Assembly: GCA_964455485.1 (NCBI GenBank)
Contig: CAYVXT010000027.1
Span: forward strand, 1-18,101
Source of the DNA: CAYVXT01 sp964455485
GTDB taxonomy: Bacteria > Patescibacteriota > Minisyncoccia > Phycocordibacterales > WO2-35-19
Reading direction: 5' to 3'
DNA length: 18,101 nt
The notes under the pieces were generated by a model. That model was not told the DNA's origin, did not search any database, and saw nothing but the letters and a program-made list of their open reading frames with translations. Shown here piece after piece: positions 6,826 through 14,981 of the stretch (positions are counted from its first letter, which is position 1; every line of letters starts with the position of its first letter). Position numbers and translations under genes: made by a program.

Positions 6826-8052
6826 TCAATTCTCAGAAAGTAGAGCTGACTGAGTATAGGTATTCCCCGGATCCCACAACATCCATGATGTTAGACCGGA
6901 GTCATATGTGGCCTGAATTTGTTTACGTACCATTTCAGGTGTATAAGACACAGGATAATCAAAATCTTGTAACCATGGTCTGAGCTGTTTGTTGCTTAAC
7001 CTTTTTATAATACGTTCGCTGACGAGAGGTGGAGTTGAACTGGATACAGAAGTCGCAGGAGTACCTGAAACTTCTTTTTTCAAAGCTTCTGCCCTAGCAA
7101 CAGCCGTAGACATGCTGTAATGAATAATTTCGTAAGGAACTTTGTTTGGATCAGGCCAACCGTTAAATTTTGGTGGGTAGTGTGACGGATAAACCATGGG
7201 CGCAACATAGTCAAAATTAAGCAATGCATATTCAAGTATCTGACCAATACCTAAATCATCAGTATTAGTAGTTGTCATACCAAAAATATCAGCAGAAGTA
7301 ACAATACCTGTGCCAGCAATTTTACTGTCTAAATACTCAAAAAACTGTTTTAACATCTCCTTTTTTTCTTGAGCTCCAGAATGCGTAAAGTCTATATCCT
7401 TCATGTCCCCATCTGAGGGATAACGAATATAGTCAAAATTTATTTCATCAAATCCTGCGTCGTAGGATGATGTTGCCAAAGCTAATATATGATCCCAAAA
7501 AGGTTTCGCTCCAACATCTATAAAAGAAATACCTTTTCTGTCTTTCCAAACCTTCCCATCACTTTTTCTTTTGACTGCCAGTTCTGGATGCAACTTTGTG
7601 TATACCGGATCTTGAAAAACAGTTATCCTACCGATTACATATATGTTTCTTTCATGCAAATTTTCTATATATTCTTTCATGTCAGAGACTTTGCAACCAG
7701 GTCCATTTATACTATCAATTTCTGGATTTCCAGTTTTAAACGAAACCGTACCAGAATAATCTTTAATATCAACAACTACTGCATTGATTTCGGTATCATC
7801 TATCATTTTTGTGAGACGTTCTCGCCAAGAAGGAGTACCTGCTACACACTGAGTCATATAGATTGCCTTGAGAGGTTCTGGCGTTGCAATATGCTTTGTT
7901 TTTTTAATAATCGATGGAGTACTGGTAGGTGCAGCTATGTTTTCTGCTGCAAATTCTGAAGAAGAAGATATTGTGAAAGAATATAAAAAAAGCAACAGAG
8001 CTGCTCCACCAACTAACACAATGATTGCTTTTCCAAATGCATTAAATTTCAT
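6826..8052 (-). CDS. Membrane-anchored DUF4015-type putative glycoside hydrolase
   Basis: This 408-residue protein has one N-terminal membrane segment (residues 9-27), then a Ser/Thr/Pro-rich linker to about residue 58, then a TIM-barrel-like domain resembling the DUF4015 putative glycosyl hydrolases. Visible hallmarks are NAVVVDIKDYSG at 90-101, RNIYVIGRITVFQDP at 135-149, and FDEINFDYIRYP at 201-212, whose acidic residues sit at the expected strand end for a retaining-type active site. MVYPSHYPP and SWMLWDPGN follow. The barrel should lie outside the cytoplasmic membrane and may act on cell-wall or surface glycan; activity is not established for the family. It overlaps the preceding small membrane gene by 11 bp, with a weak AGAAGAA purine run before the ATG, suggesting translational coupling. 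Confidence 0.83.
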   Translation of the reverse strand: MKFNAFGKAIIVLVGGAALLLFLYSFTISSSSEFAAENIAAPTSTPSIIKKTKHIATPEPLKAIYMTQCVAGTPSWRERLTKMIDDTEINAVVVDIKDYSGTVSFKTGNPEIDSINGPGCKVSDMKEYIENLHERNIYVIGRITVFQDPVYTKLHPELAVKRKSDGKVWKDRKGISFIDVGAKPFWDHILALATSSYDAGFDEINFDYIRYPSDGDMKDIDFTHSGAQEKKEMLKQFFEYLDSKIAGTGIVTSADIFGMTTTNTDDLGIGQILEYALLNFDYVAPMVYPSHYPPKFNGWPDPNKVPYEIIHYSMSTAVARAEALKKEVSGTPATSVSSSTPPLVSERIIKRLSNKQLRPWLQDFDYPVSYTPEMVRKQIQATYDSGLTSWMLWDPGNTYTQSALLSEN

Positions 8053-8332
8053 GCTTTTCTTCTATTTTTTGCTCCTGCTCAGTAAACCTTAGTTCTTGCG
8101 ATTCTACATGTTCTATTGTTGCCTCAGTCTCTAAACTATCAGGCTTGGCTATAATTTTCTTTCTAGGCCTCCCTTTTGTTTGCAACCTTTTTGCCAAAAT
8201 TGGACCCAATGAAATAATCACCAAAAAAAGACCTGAAATCCCCATCATCCAATTTTTCCACACTCCAGGAATACCCAGCATAGGGATAATGGCGAGCCAT
8301 ATACCAAATGAAATGTAGAAGTTTGCTTTCAT
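8042..8332 (-). CDS. Small two-helix membrane protein of unknown function
   Basis: This 96-residue protein has two hydrophobic stretches (about residues 5-23 and 28-47) separated by a short Trp-containing turn (WKNWMMG), then a basic patch (KRLQTKGRPRKK), then an acidic C-terminal tail rich in Glu and Gln. By the positive-inside rule the tail is probably cytoplasmic. I recognise no family. Its last codons overlap the ATG of the DUF4015-type gene by 11 bp, so the two are made from one mRNA and may work together at the membrane. The N-terminus is assigned to the ATG at 8332. Confidence 0.72.
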   Translation of the reverse strand: MKANFYISFGIWLAIIPMLGIPGVWKNWMMGISGLFLVIISLGPILAKRLQTKGRPRKKIIAKPDSLETEATIEHVESQELRFTEQEQKIEEKHEI

Positions 8333-8353
8333 GTTCTTATTTACAACAAGTTT

Positions 8354-8383
8354 ATCATATACTTCTGAAATATAAGCTGTGAA
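8354..8383 (-). promoter_or_regulatory. Possible promoter of the 8332 to 6826 two-gene unit
   Basis: On the minus strand TTCACA (8378-8383) and TATGAT (8354-8359) are 18 bp apart, followed by 21 nt to the ATG at 8332. Unlike several other first genes here, this would leave a short leader. Confidence 0.35.
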
Positions 8384-8434
8384 TTAGGAATTTCCAATGA
8401 AAATCATAGGAAAGGAAGGTTTATTTTAATATAA

Positions 8435-8467
8435 CCAGGCCGCAAAGTATAACAAATAATAGCCTGG
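8435..8467 (-). other. Hairpin downstream of secF, possible weak terminator
   Basis: A perfect 6-bp inverted repeat (CCAGGC at 8435-8440, GCCTGG at 8462-8467) with a 21-nt AT-rich loop lies just after the secF stop. There is no clean T-tract on the minus strand, so termination is not certain. It could instead protect the 3' end. The rest of the 8333-8503 gap shows no gene. Confidence 0.35.
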
Positions 8468-8503
8468 CTCAATTTATTGTTTTCCTGACTTTAGAAGACA
8501 GAA

Positions 8504-9427
8504 TTATTTCTTAAAATTATTTATAGTCACCAAAAGGGGTGAACCTATAAATATCGAAGAATATGTTCCTACTGCAATACCGATTAGTAGTGTGAGGGAA
8601 AAGTGTCTAACTGTCTCTGGCCCCCAAACATATAGTGCAATGATTGCAAGTAGCGTAGTTAGAGAAGTATTGAGTGAACGTATCAAGGTCTGACTAATAC
8701 TCTCACCCACAACCTGATCAAAACTTTTGCCAAGACGCTTTTCTTCATTTAAATGCAAATTTTCCCTTACACGGTCAAACACTACGATGGTATCGTGTAC
8801 TGAAAAACCCAATATAACCAGTATGGCAGTTACAAAAAGAGTATCAACTTCAAAACCCAGAAAATGACCGAGAATCGCAAACACTCCCATGGGCACAATA
8901 ACATCGTGTAAAAGTGCCAAAATAGCCACTACTCCATAAACCCAAGATGAGACCCTTCCGACCGAGTCGCCTGGGCGGGTCGGTTTTGAAACTTTCCTAA
9001 ACGCAAAAGCAATAAAAAGTATTATAGCCACTAAAACCAAAACAATAGATATCCAAGATTTTTGTATAGCCTCCTTACCCAAAATAGGTCCAACCGAACT
9101 GAAGTTTTTCTCAATTGGTTTATAAGCACCACCATAAGATAGCTCAGATATAAATTTGTTCCTTTCGTTTTGATTGATTTCACGAGACCTTATCATATAA
9201 CCACCCTCACCAAGACGTACGGTGGCATCTTCGATCCCAACGTTTGAAAGTGACTGCTTCACAAAGTCTACCGACGGAAGTTGACCCTCAAAAGTCACCG
9301 ATACGGAGCTACCTCCAGAAAAATCGACTCCCGGCTTCAAACCCCAAACAAAAAGCGATACGATTGATACCAAGATTATTATCATCGATATCGTATAAAA
9401 TATTTTTCTGTGCTTTATGATATTCAT
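8504..9427 (-). CDS. secF: Protein translocase subunit SecF
   Basis: SecF, with SecD, uses the proton-motive force to help pull secreted proteins through SecYEG. The 307-residue protein has the expected order: first membrane helix at about 10-29, DFSGGS at 35-40 starting the periplasmic domain, ALLHDVIVPMG at 171-181, the RND-type signature GFSVHDTIVVFDRVREN at 207-223, and SLNTSLTTLL near 243-252. Length is normal for a stand-alone SecF. It begins 19 nt after the secD stop and is clearly co-transcribed. An AAAGGA Shine-Dalgarno-like run (9429-9434) ends only 1 nt before the ATG, an unusually short spacing. No alternative in-frame start lies between the upstream stop and this ATG. Confidence 0.95.
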   Translation of the reverse strand: MNIIKHRKIFYTISMIIILVSIVSLFVWGLKPGVDFSGGSSVSVTFEGQLPSVDFVKQSLSNVGIEDATVRLGEGGYMIRSREINQNERNKFISELSYGGAYKPIEKNFSSVGPILGKEAIQKSWISIVLVLVAIILFIAFAFRKVSKPTRPGDSVGRVSSWVYGVVAILALLHDVIVPMGVFAILGHFLGFEVDTLFVTAILVILGFSVHDTIVVFDRVRENLHLNEEKRLGKSFDQVVGESISQTLIRSLNTSLTTLLAIIALYVWGPETVRHFSLTLLIGIAVGTYSSIFIGSPLLVTINNFKK

Positions 9428-9446
9428 ATCCTTTATTTAGCAGTAT

Positions 9447-10727
9447 TTATTTTTTAATTTCTGAACGCATTGCGAACAAAATAGTTCTAGATGCAGTAAT
9501 TGCTGAAAACATAGACACAAGAACTCCAATGAAAAATACAAGGGCAAATCCCTTTATCATTGGCGTAGTTGCAAAATAATAAAGTATTATTGCAGTTATA
9601 ATACTTGAAAGATTTGAATCCCTAATAGAGCTCCATGCACGATGGAAACCTTCTTTTAATGCGTCATGTCTATTTTTCCCACGTTTTAATTCTTCTTTTG
9701 TTCGCTCAAAAATAAGTATATTCGCATCTACCGCCATTCCTATTGATAATATAAATCCCGCTATACCAGCAGCAGTCATAGTAACAGGAATAAATATAAA
9801 CAACAGCAGGTTTATTACTGTATATATCCCAAGTGCAAGAGTAGCCACAACACCTTCCAGTCTATACCAAGCAATTAAAAACAGAGCAACCAAAACGAAA
9901 GCATAAGCACCCGCAACAACACTTGAGTTTATAGCCCTCTCGCCAAGACTTGCTCCTATAGTTTCAGTACTAAGTAAAGATATAGGCATAGGGAGAGCTC
10001 CATAATTTAAATCACGGACAATTTGTTTCGCTTGATCAGGTGTGAAATTACCAGTAATGACGGCTTCACCGCTAGGGATTTCTTCTCTTATATGTGGGGC
10101 CTCAATCAAAACACCGTCCAAAAATATTCCGAGCACCCTACCCTGATTTTCTCTTGTAATTTTTGCAAAAAGTTCTTTACCTTCATCATTAAATTTGAGT
10201 CCAACTATTGGTTTAGAAAAGTTTTGATCAAACTGTAAACTTGCTTTGCTCAACATCCTACCTGTTAACCCTGTAAGTTCAAACATATTTGATATGTTTG
10301 GAGAATTGTCAGTACTATTTTTTATAGCTTCCTCGCCCGCTTTTGAAAGTAACTTGAATTCAAGAGTAGGAGTTTCCCCTATTCGTTTTATAGCTTCCTG
10401 CACGTCAGTAACCCCGGGGAGTTCCACTATCAGCCTTTGTTCACTTGAACCAAAAACACCCCCTTCCTCGATTTGAACTATAGGTTCAGACACCCCAAAC
10501 AAGTTAACTCTTCGTTCTATAGTATCTCGTAAGGATTGCATTGCCGAAGAAACTTCGCCCGACGCAACTTGTGAAATATCTGCCTTATAAACCAAATGGG
10601 TGCCCCCAGAAAGGTCAAGACCCAATTTGAATTTTCTATTACCCGATGTTTCAGTTTTCCAAATATAAAAACCTCCCACAAGTGATAGGGCTATCAATAT
10701 AACAGCCAAAAATCTGTATTTATTCAT
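9447..10727 (-). CDS. secD: Protein translocase subunit SecD
   Basis: SecD is the larger partner of SecF in the proton-driven export accessory complex. Numbering from the chosen start, the protein has an N-terminal membrane helix (about 4-22), the DLSGGTHLVY motif at 38-47, a compact periplasmic P1 region, then a five-helix C-terminal bundle with the RND signature GMAVDANILIFER at 330-342, including the proton-relay Asp334 and Arg342. At 426 residues it is much shorter than E. coli SecD (615), as in many bacteria with a reduced P1 domain. An in-frame ATG at 10736 would add three residues (MAN). I prefer 10727 because AGGA (10736-10739) lies 8 nt upstream of it, whereas it abuts or overlaps the 10736 ATG. 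Confidence 0.94.
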   Translation of the reverse strand: MNKYRFLAVILIALSLVGGFYIWKTETSGNRKFKLGLDLSGGTHLVYKADISQVASGEVSSAMQSLRDTIERRVNLFGVSEPIVQIEEGGVFGSSEQRLIVELPGVTDVQEAIKRIGETPTLEFKLLSKAGEEAIKNSTDNSPNISNMFELTGLTGRMLSKASLQFDQNFSKPIVGLKFNDEGKELFAKITRENQGRVLGIFLDGVLIEAPHIREEIPSGEAVITGNFTPDQAKQIVRDLNYGALPMPISLLSTETIGASLGERAINSSVVAGAYAFVLVALFLIAWYRLEGVVATLALGIYTVINLLLFIFIPVTMTAAGIAGFILSIGMAVDANILIFERTKEELKRGKNRHDALKEGFHRAWSSIRDSNLSSIITAIILYYFATTPMIKGFALVFFIGVLVSMFSAITASRTILFAMRSEIKK

Positions 10728-10735
10728 ATTTGCCA

Positions 10736-10740
10736 TCCTA
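10736..10740 (-). promoter_or_regulatory. Shine-Dalgarno sequence deciding the secD start
   Basis: TAGGA on the minus strand is 8 nt upstream of the ATG at 10727 and overlaps the competing ATG at 10736. A plausible Shine-Dalgarno here contrasts with its absence at most first genes in the window. Confidence 0.5.
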
Positions 10741-10815
10741 CCACAACTTACTCCATTTTTCTAACCCTTTTTATAAAACCACTCTAGCCCCTTTTTAAGG
10801 TGAAATTTAATACAT

Positions 10816-10844
10816 TTGACTATTTCTTCATGAAGTTTTATTAT
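10816..10844 (+). promoter_or_regulatory. Near-consensus sigma70 promoter of the 10853 orphan gene
   Basis: TTGACT (10816-10821) and TATTAT (10839-10844) have the optimal 17-bp spacing. The start codon begins 8 nt after the -10, so the transcript should be leaderless or carry only one or two extra nucleotides. The same TTGACT -35 precedes the 2795 gene. Confidence 0.7.
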
Positions 10845-10852
10845 CTCATCGG

Positions 10853-11248
10853 ATGAAAATAGCAGAATTAGTTTTCGATAAGGAAGTGTCCCTCAACTTT
10901 CTCTACGAATTTTCGTGCGGAAAGTGCGGAGGGGACCACTTATGGCACATTAAGAAGCAGTGTCCGGGCAAAGTAACATTGAAAATTAGCCCAAGGGCGG
11001 TGAGGTTCCTTATAATGCAACAAAAGGATCTCGTTCCAAAAGAACCAACTTTGCCTTTCAGCATGGAGAACATCGAGCATTTGTTGCCGGAGGAAGTTGT
11101 ATCTAAGATTAAAACCTTCGTTAGCTTGATGACTCTTGAAAAGGAGAAGGAAAAAGACGGCTTCAGGATGCGTAATTTCGGCTTTGTGCCTCCGTCTCGG
11201 AAAGGGCCACACAAAACGTTGGCGAACCTGCGTTGTAAGTTCGCTTAG
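10853..11248 (+). CDS. Uncharacterised 131-aa protein with CxxC zinc-ribbon-like segment
   Basis: I do not recognise a family. Residues 21-38 contain SCGKCGGDHLWHIKKQCPG with Cys, His and Cys residues that could form a small zinc-binding knuckle, though only one CxxC pair is obvious. The middle is mixed helix and strand, followed by a Lys/Glu-rich helix (LEKEKEKDGF) and a basic C-terminus. No signal peptide or membrane segment is visible. Codon use is richer in G+C than the flanking AT-rich genes, as in the orphan gene at 2795. It is monocistronic, on the plus strand between minus-strand operons, with a near-consensus promoter, essentially no leader and an intrinsic terminator whose stem begins at the stop codon. 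A role in nucleic-acid binding is a guess from the Cys/His cluster alone. Confidence 0.72.
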   Translation: MKIAELVFDKEVSLNFLYEFSCGKCGGDHLWHIKKQCPGKVTLKISPRAVRFLIMQQKDLVPKEPTLPFSMENIEHLLPEEVVSKIKTFVSLMTLEKEKEKDGFRMRNFGFVPPSRKGPHKTLANLRCKFA

Positions 11249-11272
11249 GGGAGTTGTTATACTCCCTTTTTC
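11247..11272 (+). terminator. Intrinsic terminator after the 10853 gene
   Basis: GGGAGT (11249-11254) pairs with ACTCCC (11261-11266) around a 6-nt loop, followed by five T (11267-11271). The stem starts immediately after the TAG stop (11246-11248), which is very tight packing. Confidence 0.85.
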
Positions 11273-11283
11273 GTACAAAAAAA

Positions 11284-12609
11284 TTATACCCCACTCCTTG
11301 AAAGCAAAGCTTTGACTGTTTTGAGTGCAATCTTGAGGTCAAGCATGAATGAGCGGTTTTTGATGTAATACAAATCGTACGAAAGTTTGCGTTTAGTTTT
11401 TTCTGAATCAGCTGAAACTTTTGGAGGATCAGTATGGTAAAGCTGAGCCCAACCAGAAAGCCCAGGTTTTATAAGGTGCCTTATGTTGTAATACGAAATG
11501 GCATCCTCATAATGTTTTACGAGAGAATGAATTTCTGGTCTTGGACCAATCATAGACATATCGCCGTTTAAAACATTCCAAATTTGAGGCAATTCGTCTA
11601 TACGAAGTTTGCGAAGCCACTTCCCTATTCTGGTTATTTTGTTATCCCCGTTTTCAGACATTGTTCTAAACTTTTTAATTTTTATTATTTTATTGTTTTT
11701 ACCAACTCTTTCCTGTTCAAAAAATATTGAACCTCTATCATCCAATTTGATTACTAAGTAAACAAAAGGATAAAAAACAAGAGAAACTACTCCAACACAA
11801 AATGACAGAGTCACATCCATCATTCTCTTTAAAAAGTCATAAGTGGTTCTAGACTCAGTAGAAATATTTTCTAAAAACCAATTGTAGCGCACTAGTGAAA
11901 GTGGGACACGATCAAAAATGTCTTCATAAATTTTATACATATCAATAAACTTTACTCGTGAAAATATGAGGTTGTATAGGTGTGGCAAAATAGGCTCTAC
12001 TTTTTCATTTTTCAAATCAATAGCAATAATTTGCACGTCTTCAGAATAGACACGGGAAAGTATTTCGTTGTTGAAATCAACCCCAGATATCTTATCGAGA
12101 TCAATTGAAGAAATAAATTCTAGACCATATCTAGGATTATTATTCACCTCTTCCAAAAGTTCTTTCATTTCTTCACCGCTCCCAACTATGATACCTTTTT
12201 GCTTTTCTGCCGAGTAAAGTACCCTATCCCCATAAATCCTCCACAACAAAATGAGTACAAAAGTAATAACGAGATATATAAATAAATTGGTTTTTGGTGT
12301 TATCCCAAAATATGGGACGAAATAAAAGAAGAGTACGGCAATAAATGAGTTTGCTATTTGTGTATTAAATACAGTTGAAGGCAACCTGCTCTTCAAAAGA
12401 AGCGTATGTTTTTCATACAAACCAGAAATAAAGAAGACTATCAACCAAACAAAAATTATTATTGTGAATGGCCAAAAATGAAGATTCCAATATTCCCCCA
12501 CCTGAAAAGTTGCATATCTTAAAGCAAGAGCAAACCAGAGTGAAAAATAAAGTAAAACTATATCCCCCACGAATCTTGTTAAAGTTTCCTTCTTCGCTGA
12601 AATAGCCAT
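11284..12609 (-). CDS. Polyprenyl-phosphate sugar-1-phosphate transferase (WbaP/WcaJ-like)
   Basis: This enzyme class transfers a sugar 1-phosphate from a nucleotide sugar to undecaprenyl phosphate, the first step of surface-polysaccharide assembly. The 441 residues show the large bitopic form: four N-terminal membrane helices (about 14-30, 47-63, 85-101, 109-124), a central Rossmann-like region (139-250), and a C-terminal bacterial sugar transferase domain from about 258. The catalytic domain has its membrane helix (266-287), FRTM at 314-317, the DELPQIWNVLNGDMSMIGPRPE block at 338-359, and KPGLSGWAQL afterwards. Sugar specificity (glucose, galactose or other) is not readable. It is divergent from the GT4 gene at 12697, a likely downstream glycan extender. 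A TATAAT ends 6 nt before the ATG with no Shine-Dalgarno sequence. Confidence 0.92.
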   Translation of the reverse strand: MAISAKKETLTRFVGDIVLLYFSLWFALALRYATFQVGEYWNLHFWPFTIIIFVWLIVFFISGLYEKHTLLLKSRLPSTVFNTQIANSFIAVLFFYFVPYFGITPKTNLFIYLVITFVLILLWRIYGDRVLYSAEKQKGIIVGSGEEMKELLEEVNNNPRYGLEFISSIDLDKISGVDFNNEILSRVYSEDVQIIAIDLKNEKVEPILPHLYNLIFSRVKFIDMYKIYEDIFDRVPLSLVRYNWFLENISTESRTTYDFLKRMMDVTLSFCVGVVSLVFYPFVYLVIKLDDRGSIFFEQERVGKNNKIIKIKKFRTMSENGDNKITRIGKWLRKLRIDELPQIWNVLNGDMSMIGPRPEIHSLVKHYEDAISYYNIRHLIKPGLSGWAQLYHTDPPKVSADSEKTKRKLSYDLYYIKNRSFMLDLKIALKTVKALLSRSGV

Positions 12610-12615
12610 ATTTTT

Positions 12616-12621
12616 ATTATA
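12616..12621 (-). promoter_or_regulatory. Consensus -10 box of the sugar transferase gene
   Basis: TATAAT on the minus strand ends 6 nt before the ATG at 12609. No strong -35 is seen. The predicted transcript is leaderless. Confidence 0.5.
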
Positions 12622-12659
12622 ATCCTAGCGGAATTTATTGCATACTATTATATAATAGC

Positions 12660-12688
12660 TTGAAATTATAGTCAATTTGTGAGAAAAT
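12660..12688 (+). promoter_or_regulatory. Promoter of the GT4 gene at 12697
   Basis: TTGAAA (12660-12665), 17-bp spacing, then TGA-GAAAAT (12680-12688) as an extended but weak -10, ending 8 nt before the ATG. An alternative is TATAAT at 12651-12656 with a leader of about 35 nt. The 87-bp divergent gap serves both genes. Confidence 0.35.
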
Positions 12689-12696
12689 GAATTTTT

Positions 12697-13836
12697 ATGG
12701 AACGAAACAAAAAAGTTCTATTTATGATTACCAAGGGCAACTTTGGCGGAGCACAGAGATACGTTTTCGATTTGGCAACTTCCCTACCCAAACAAGGTTT
12801 TGATGTTGTTGTAGCATGCGGTCCCGGAGAAACATTGAAAGATTTGCTAAATAAAAATGGCATAAAGGTAATTGATATTCTTTCTTCTCAACGTGACATT
12901 AGTATAAAAAAAGACCTGGGTTTATTTATTGAAGTTAAAAATATAATTCAAAATGAGAAGCCAGATATTTTGCATTTAAATAGCTCTAAAATTGGTGCTG
13001 TAGGTGCCATTATTGGACGAATTTGTAAGGTTCCAAAAATCATTTTCACTGGACATGGTTGGGCATCAAATGAAGATCGGAATATTTTCTCTAAAACTCT
13101 TTTTTTTGTTATCCACTATATAACAATACTTTGTTCGCATGTGACAATAGTAGTTTCAAAAAAACTTCAAAAAGATATCGGGTGGATGCCTTTTATCTCT
13201 TCAAAAATAAAAGTGGTCAATAACGGCATAGCCCCATTTAAAACACTCACTAAAAAAACCGCAAAAGCAGAACTTCTAATAAACGGGACCGAAGCGGATG
13301 CGAAAAAGACAGTTATAGTTTCAATTTCGGAATTAACTAACAACAAAGGTATTGATATTGCCCTTAAAGGTATTGCAGCATTATCGAAAGACGAAAGGGG
13401 GGCTGTTTTGTACCGAATTTGTGGCAAAGGTGAAGAACATGAGCGCCTGCAATCTTTGACACGCGAACTAGGAATTGAAGCCCAGGTTAAATTTTTAGGT
13501 TTTGTAAACAACGCAAAAGGTGTGCTCTCAGCGGCTGATATTTTTTTGCTTCCATCACGAACAGAAGCATTCCCGTATGTAATATTAGAAGCAGGTTATG
13601 CAGGAGCGCCAATAATATCTGCTTGTGTAGGTGGTATTCCAGAAGTTATTACAGATATGAAAAACGGTATTCTAGTTCACCCCAAAAACCCTAAAGAAAT
13701 AGCAGAAGCAATATCATACCTCTTAAGGCACAAAGATAAGCAGAGGTTATTTGGATCAGAAATAAAAAAGACTATTACAGACAATTTCACGCTCGATCGA
13801 ATGGTATCAAATACCGTATCAGTCTATTTATCTTAA
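12697..13836 (+). CDS. GT4-family glycosyltransferase
   Basis: This 379-residue GT-B enzyme has the N-terminal VLFMITKGNFGGAQRYV loop (residues 7-23), typical of GT4 enzymes from capsule and O-antigen clusters, a TGHGW segment at 118-122, the linker VVNNGI at 173-178, and the retaining E-x7-E motif (E290 and E298 in SRTEAFPYVILEA), followed by APIISACVGGIPEVI. It should extend a lipid-linked oligosaccharide on the cytoplasmic face. Divergent placement beside the sugar-1-phosphate transferase suggests both act on the same glycan. It converges on the rodA-like gene with a 26-bp gap containing no recognisable terminator hairpin. Donor and acceptor are unknown. Confidence 0.9.
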   Translation: MERNKKVLFMITKGNFGGAQRYVFDLATSLPKQGFDVVVACGPGETLKDLLNKNGIKVIDILSSQRDISIKKDLGLFIEVKNIIQNEKPDILHLNSSKIGAVGAIIGRICKVPKIIFTGHGWASNEDRNIFSKTLFFVIHYITILCSHVTIVVSKKLQKDIGWMPFISSKIKVVNNGIAPFKTLTKKTAKAELLINGTEADAKKTVIVSISELTNNKGIDIALKGIAALSKDERGAVLYRICGKGEEHERLQSLTRELGIEAQVKFLGFVNNAKGVLSAADIFLLPSRTEAFPYVILEAGYAGAPIISACVGGIPEVITDMKNGILVHPKNPKEIAEAISYLLRHKDKQRLFGSEIKKTITDNFTLDRMVSNTVSVYLS

Positions 13837-13862
13837 ATTTACAGATACCCGGAAACACAACT

Positions 13863-14981
13863 CTACACTACACCCAAAATTTCATTTTTAGTATTTTCTC
13901 TATGCGCAGCTCGAGAAAATCTTGATTGACCCATTAATATACCTACCGCAACATACTCCGCCAAAATATGCGACCCGCCATAACTCATAAACGGCATGGT
14001 GATTCCGGTCACAGGCATCACTCCCATATTCATCCCGACATGTATGACAAAGTGGGACAAGAAAAACGCTAGTATGCCGAGTCCATAAAGTATCTCAAAA
14101 TTTGTCGCTCCTTTTTTAGCTATATCAATAATCCGCCAGAATACAATTCCATATAATAAAAATAATATTGAAGCTCCAATAAATCCCCATTCCTCACTGA
14201 ATGCTGCGAAGATAAAGTCGGTCTCATACTCAGGTAAAAATTTTAGCTTTGACTGACTTCCCAAACCAACCCCTTTACCAATAATCTCTCCAGATCCAAC
14301 AGCTATAGTTGATTGGTAAGCATTGTACCCAGCTCCGGTAAGATCAGTAAGAGGATGGATAAATGTCATAATTCTTGCCTTTTGATAATCTTTAAATACA
14401 AAGGACCATAACATCATGAAAGATACTGCCCCAACAACAAAAACAGCCAGTAGATGTTTTTTGGAAATGCCAGAAAACATAACCATAGCAAACCATATAG
14501 AAAATATAATAATAGCCGATCCAAAATCAGGCTGAAGGAGAACAAGTGCAAAAATAATAAACGAGTATGACCCCGACACAACAATATGCCTTATGTTTGC
14601 AATATCAATATGTCTACGGCTAAAATACTTAGATAAAACTAAAATTAGTGCTACTTTAGCAAAATCAACAGGTTGAAAAGCGAAAGCACCAAGATCAAAC
14701 CAGCTCTGAGCACCTTTAAAAACTGAACCTGCTATAAATAATAAAAGCAATATAAAAGAGGTAAATGTGAAAATTAGTAGTATTGTTTCTGTTCTTCTTA
14801 AAAACCTCCAATCAATTAAACTTGATGATAGCAATGCCAAAATGGCTACAGAAAGCCAAATTATTTGTCTGATAAATAAGGTGCTTTCTGAAGCAAAAGA
14901 TATGGTCAAAACACCAGCTATTGAAATAAAAATTAGCGACCCTAGTAGTAACCAGTCAGTTTCTTTAATTAGCTTCCACAT
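13863..14981 (-). CDS. rodA: SEDS-family peptidoglycan glycosyltransferase, RodA/FtsW type
   Basis: SEDS proteins polymerise lipid II into glycan strands with a partner class B PBP. The 372-residue protein has about ten membrane helices and the expected landmarks: SWFDLGAFAFQPVDFAKVAL at 93-112 (the QPxxxxK region), LLQPDFGSA at 148-156, GVGLGSQSKLKFLPEYETDF at 237-256 containing the catalytically important Asp255, SEEWGFIGA at 262-270, and PVTGITMPFMSYGGSHILAE at 323-342. The PEYETDFIFA form favours RodA over FtsW, where AHTDF-like sequences are usual, but the distinction is not firm. The start overlaps the end of the VWA gene by 17 bp with no Shine-Dalgarno sequence, so translation is probably coupled. 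No PBP or MreBCD genes are in the window. Confidence 0.88.
   Translation of the reverse strand: MWKLIKETDWLLLGSLIFISIAGVLTISFASESTLFIRQIIWLSVAILALLSSSLIDWRFLRRTETILLIFTFTSFILLLLFIAGSVFKGAQSWFDLGAFAFQPVDFAKVALILVLSKYFSRRHIDIANIRHIVVSGSYSFIIFALVLLQPDFGSAIIIFSIWFAMVMFSGISKKHLLAVFVVGAVSFMMLWSFVFKDYQKARIMTFIHPLTDLTGAGYNAYQSTIAVGSGEIIGKGVGLGSQSKLKFLPEYETDFIFAAFSEEWGFIGASILFLLYGIVFWRIIDIAKKGATNFEILYGLGILAFFLSHFVIHVGMNMGVMPVTGITMPFMSYGGSHILAEYVAVGILMGQSRFSRAAHRENTKNEILGVV

Noticed and set aside
6826..6828. Reassignment of UGA to glycine, as in Absconditabacteria and Gracilibacteria
   Set aside because: The DUF4015-type gene ends at TGA after a natural C-terminus, and no gene needs UGA read through to stay in frame. 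The evidence is limited to this one stop but gives no hint of recoding.
7489..7959. 156-codon plus-strand open frame opposite the DUF4015-type gene
   Set aside because: The minus-strand protein has clear domain motifs. The plus-strand translation is Phe/Tyr/Cys-rich with no family features.
10903..11278. Two minus-strand open frames opposite the 10853 gene
   Set aside because: The plus-strand frame has a near-consensus promoter directly upstream and a terminator directly after its stop, in the right orientation. The antisense frames have neither.
13167..13511. 114-codon minus-strand open frame within the GT4 gene at 12697
   Set aside because: The plus-strand gene carries intact GT4 motifs throughout; the antisense frame is a shadow.
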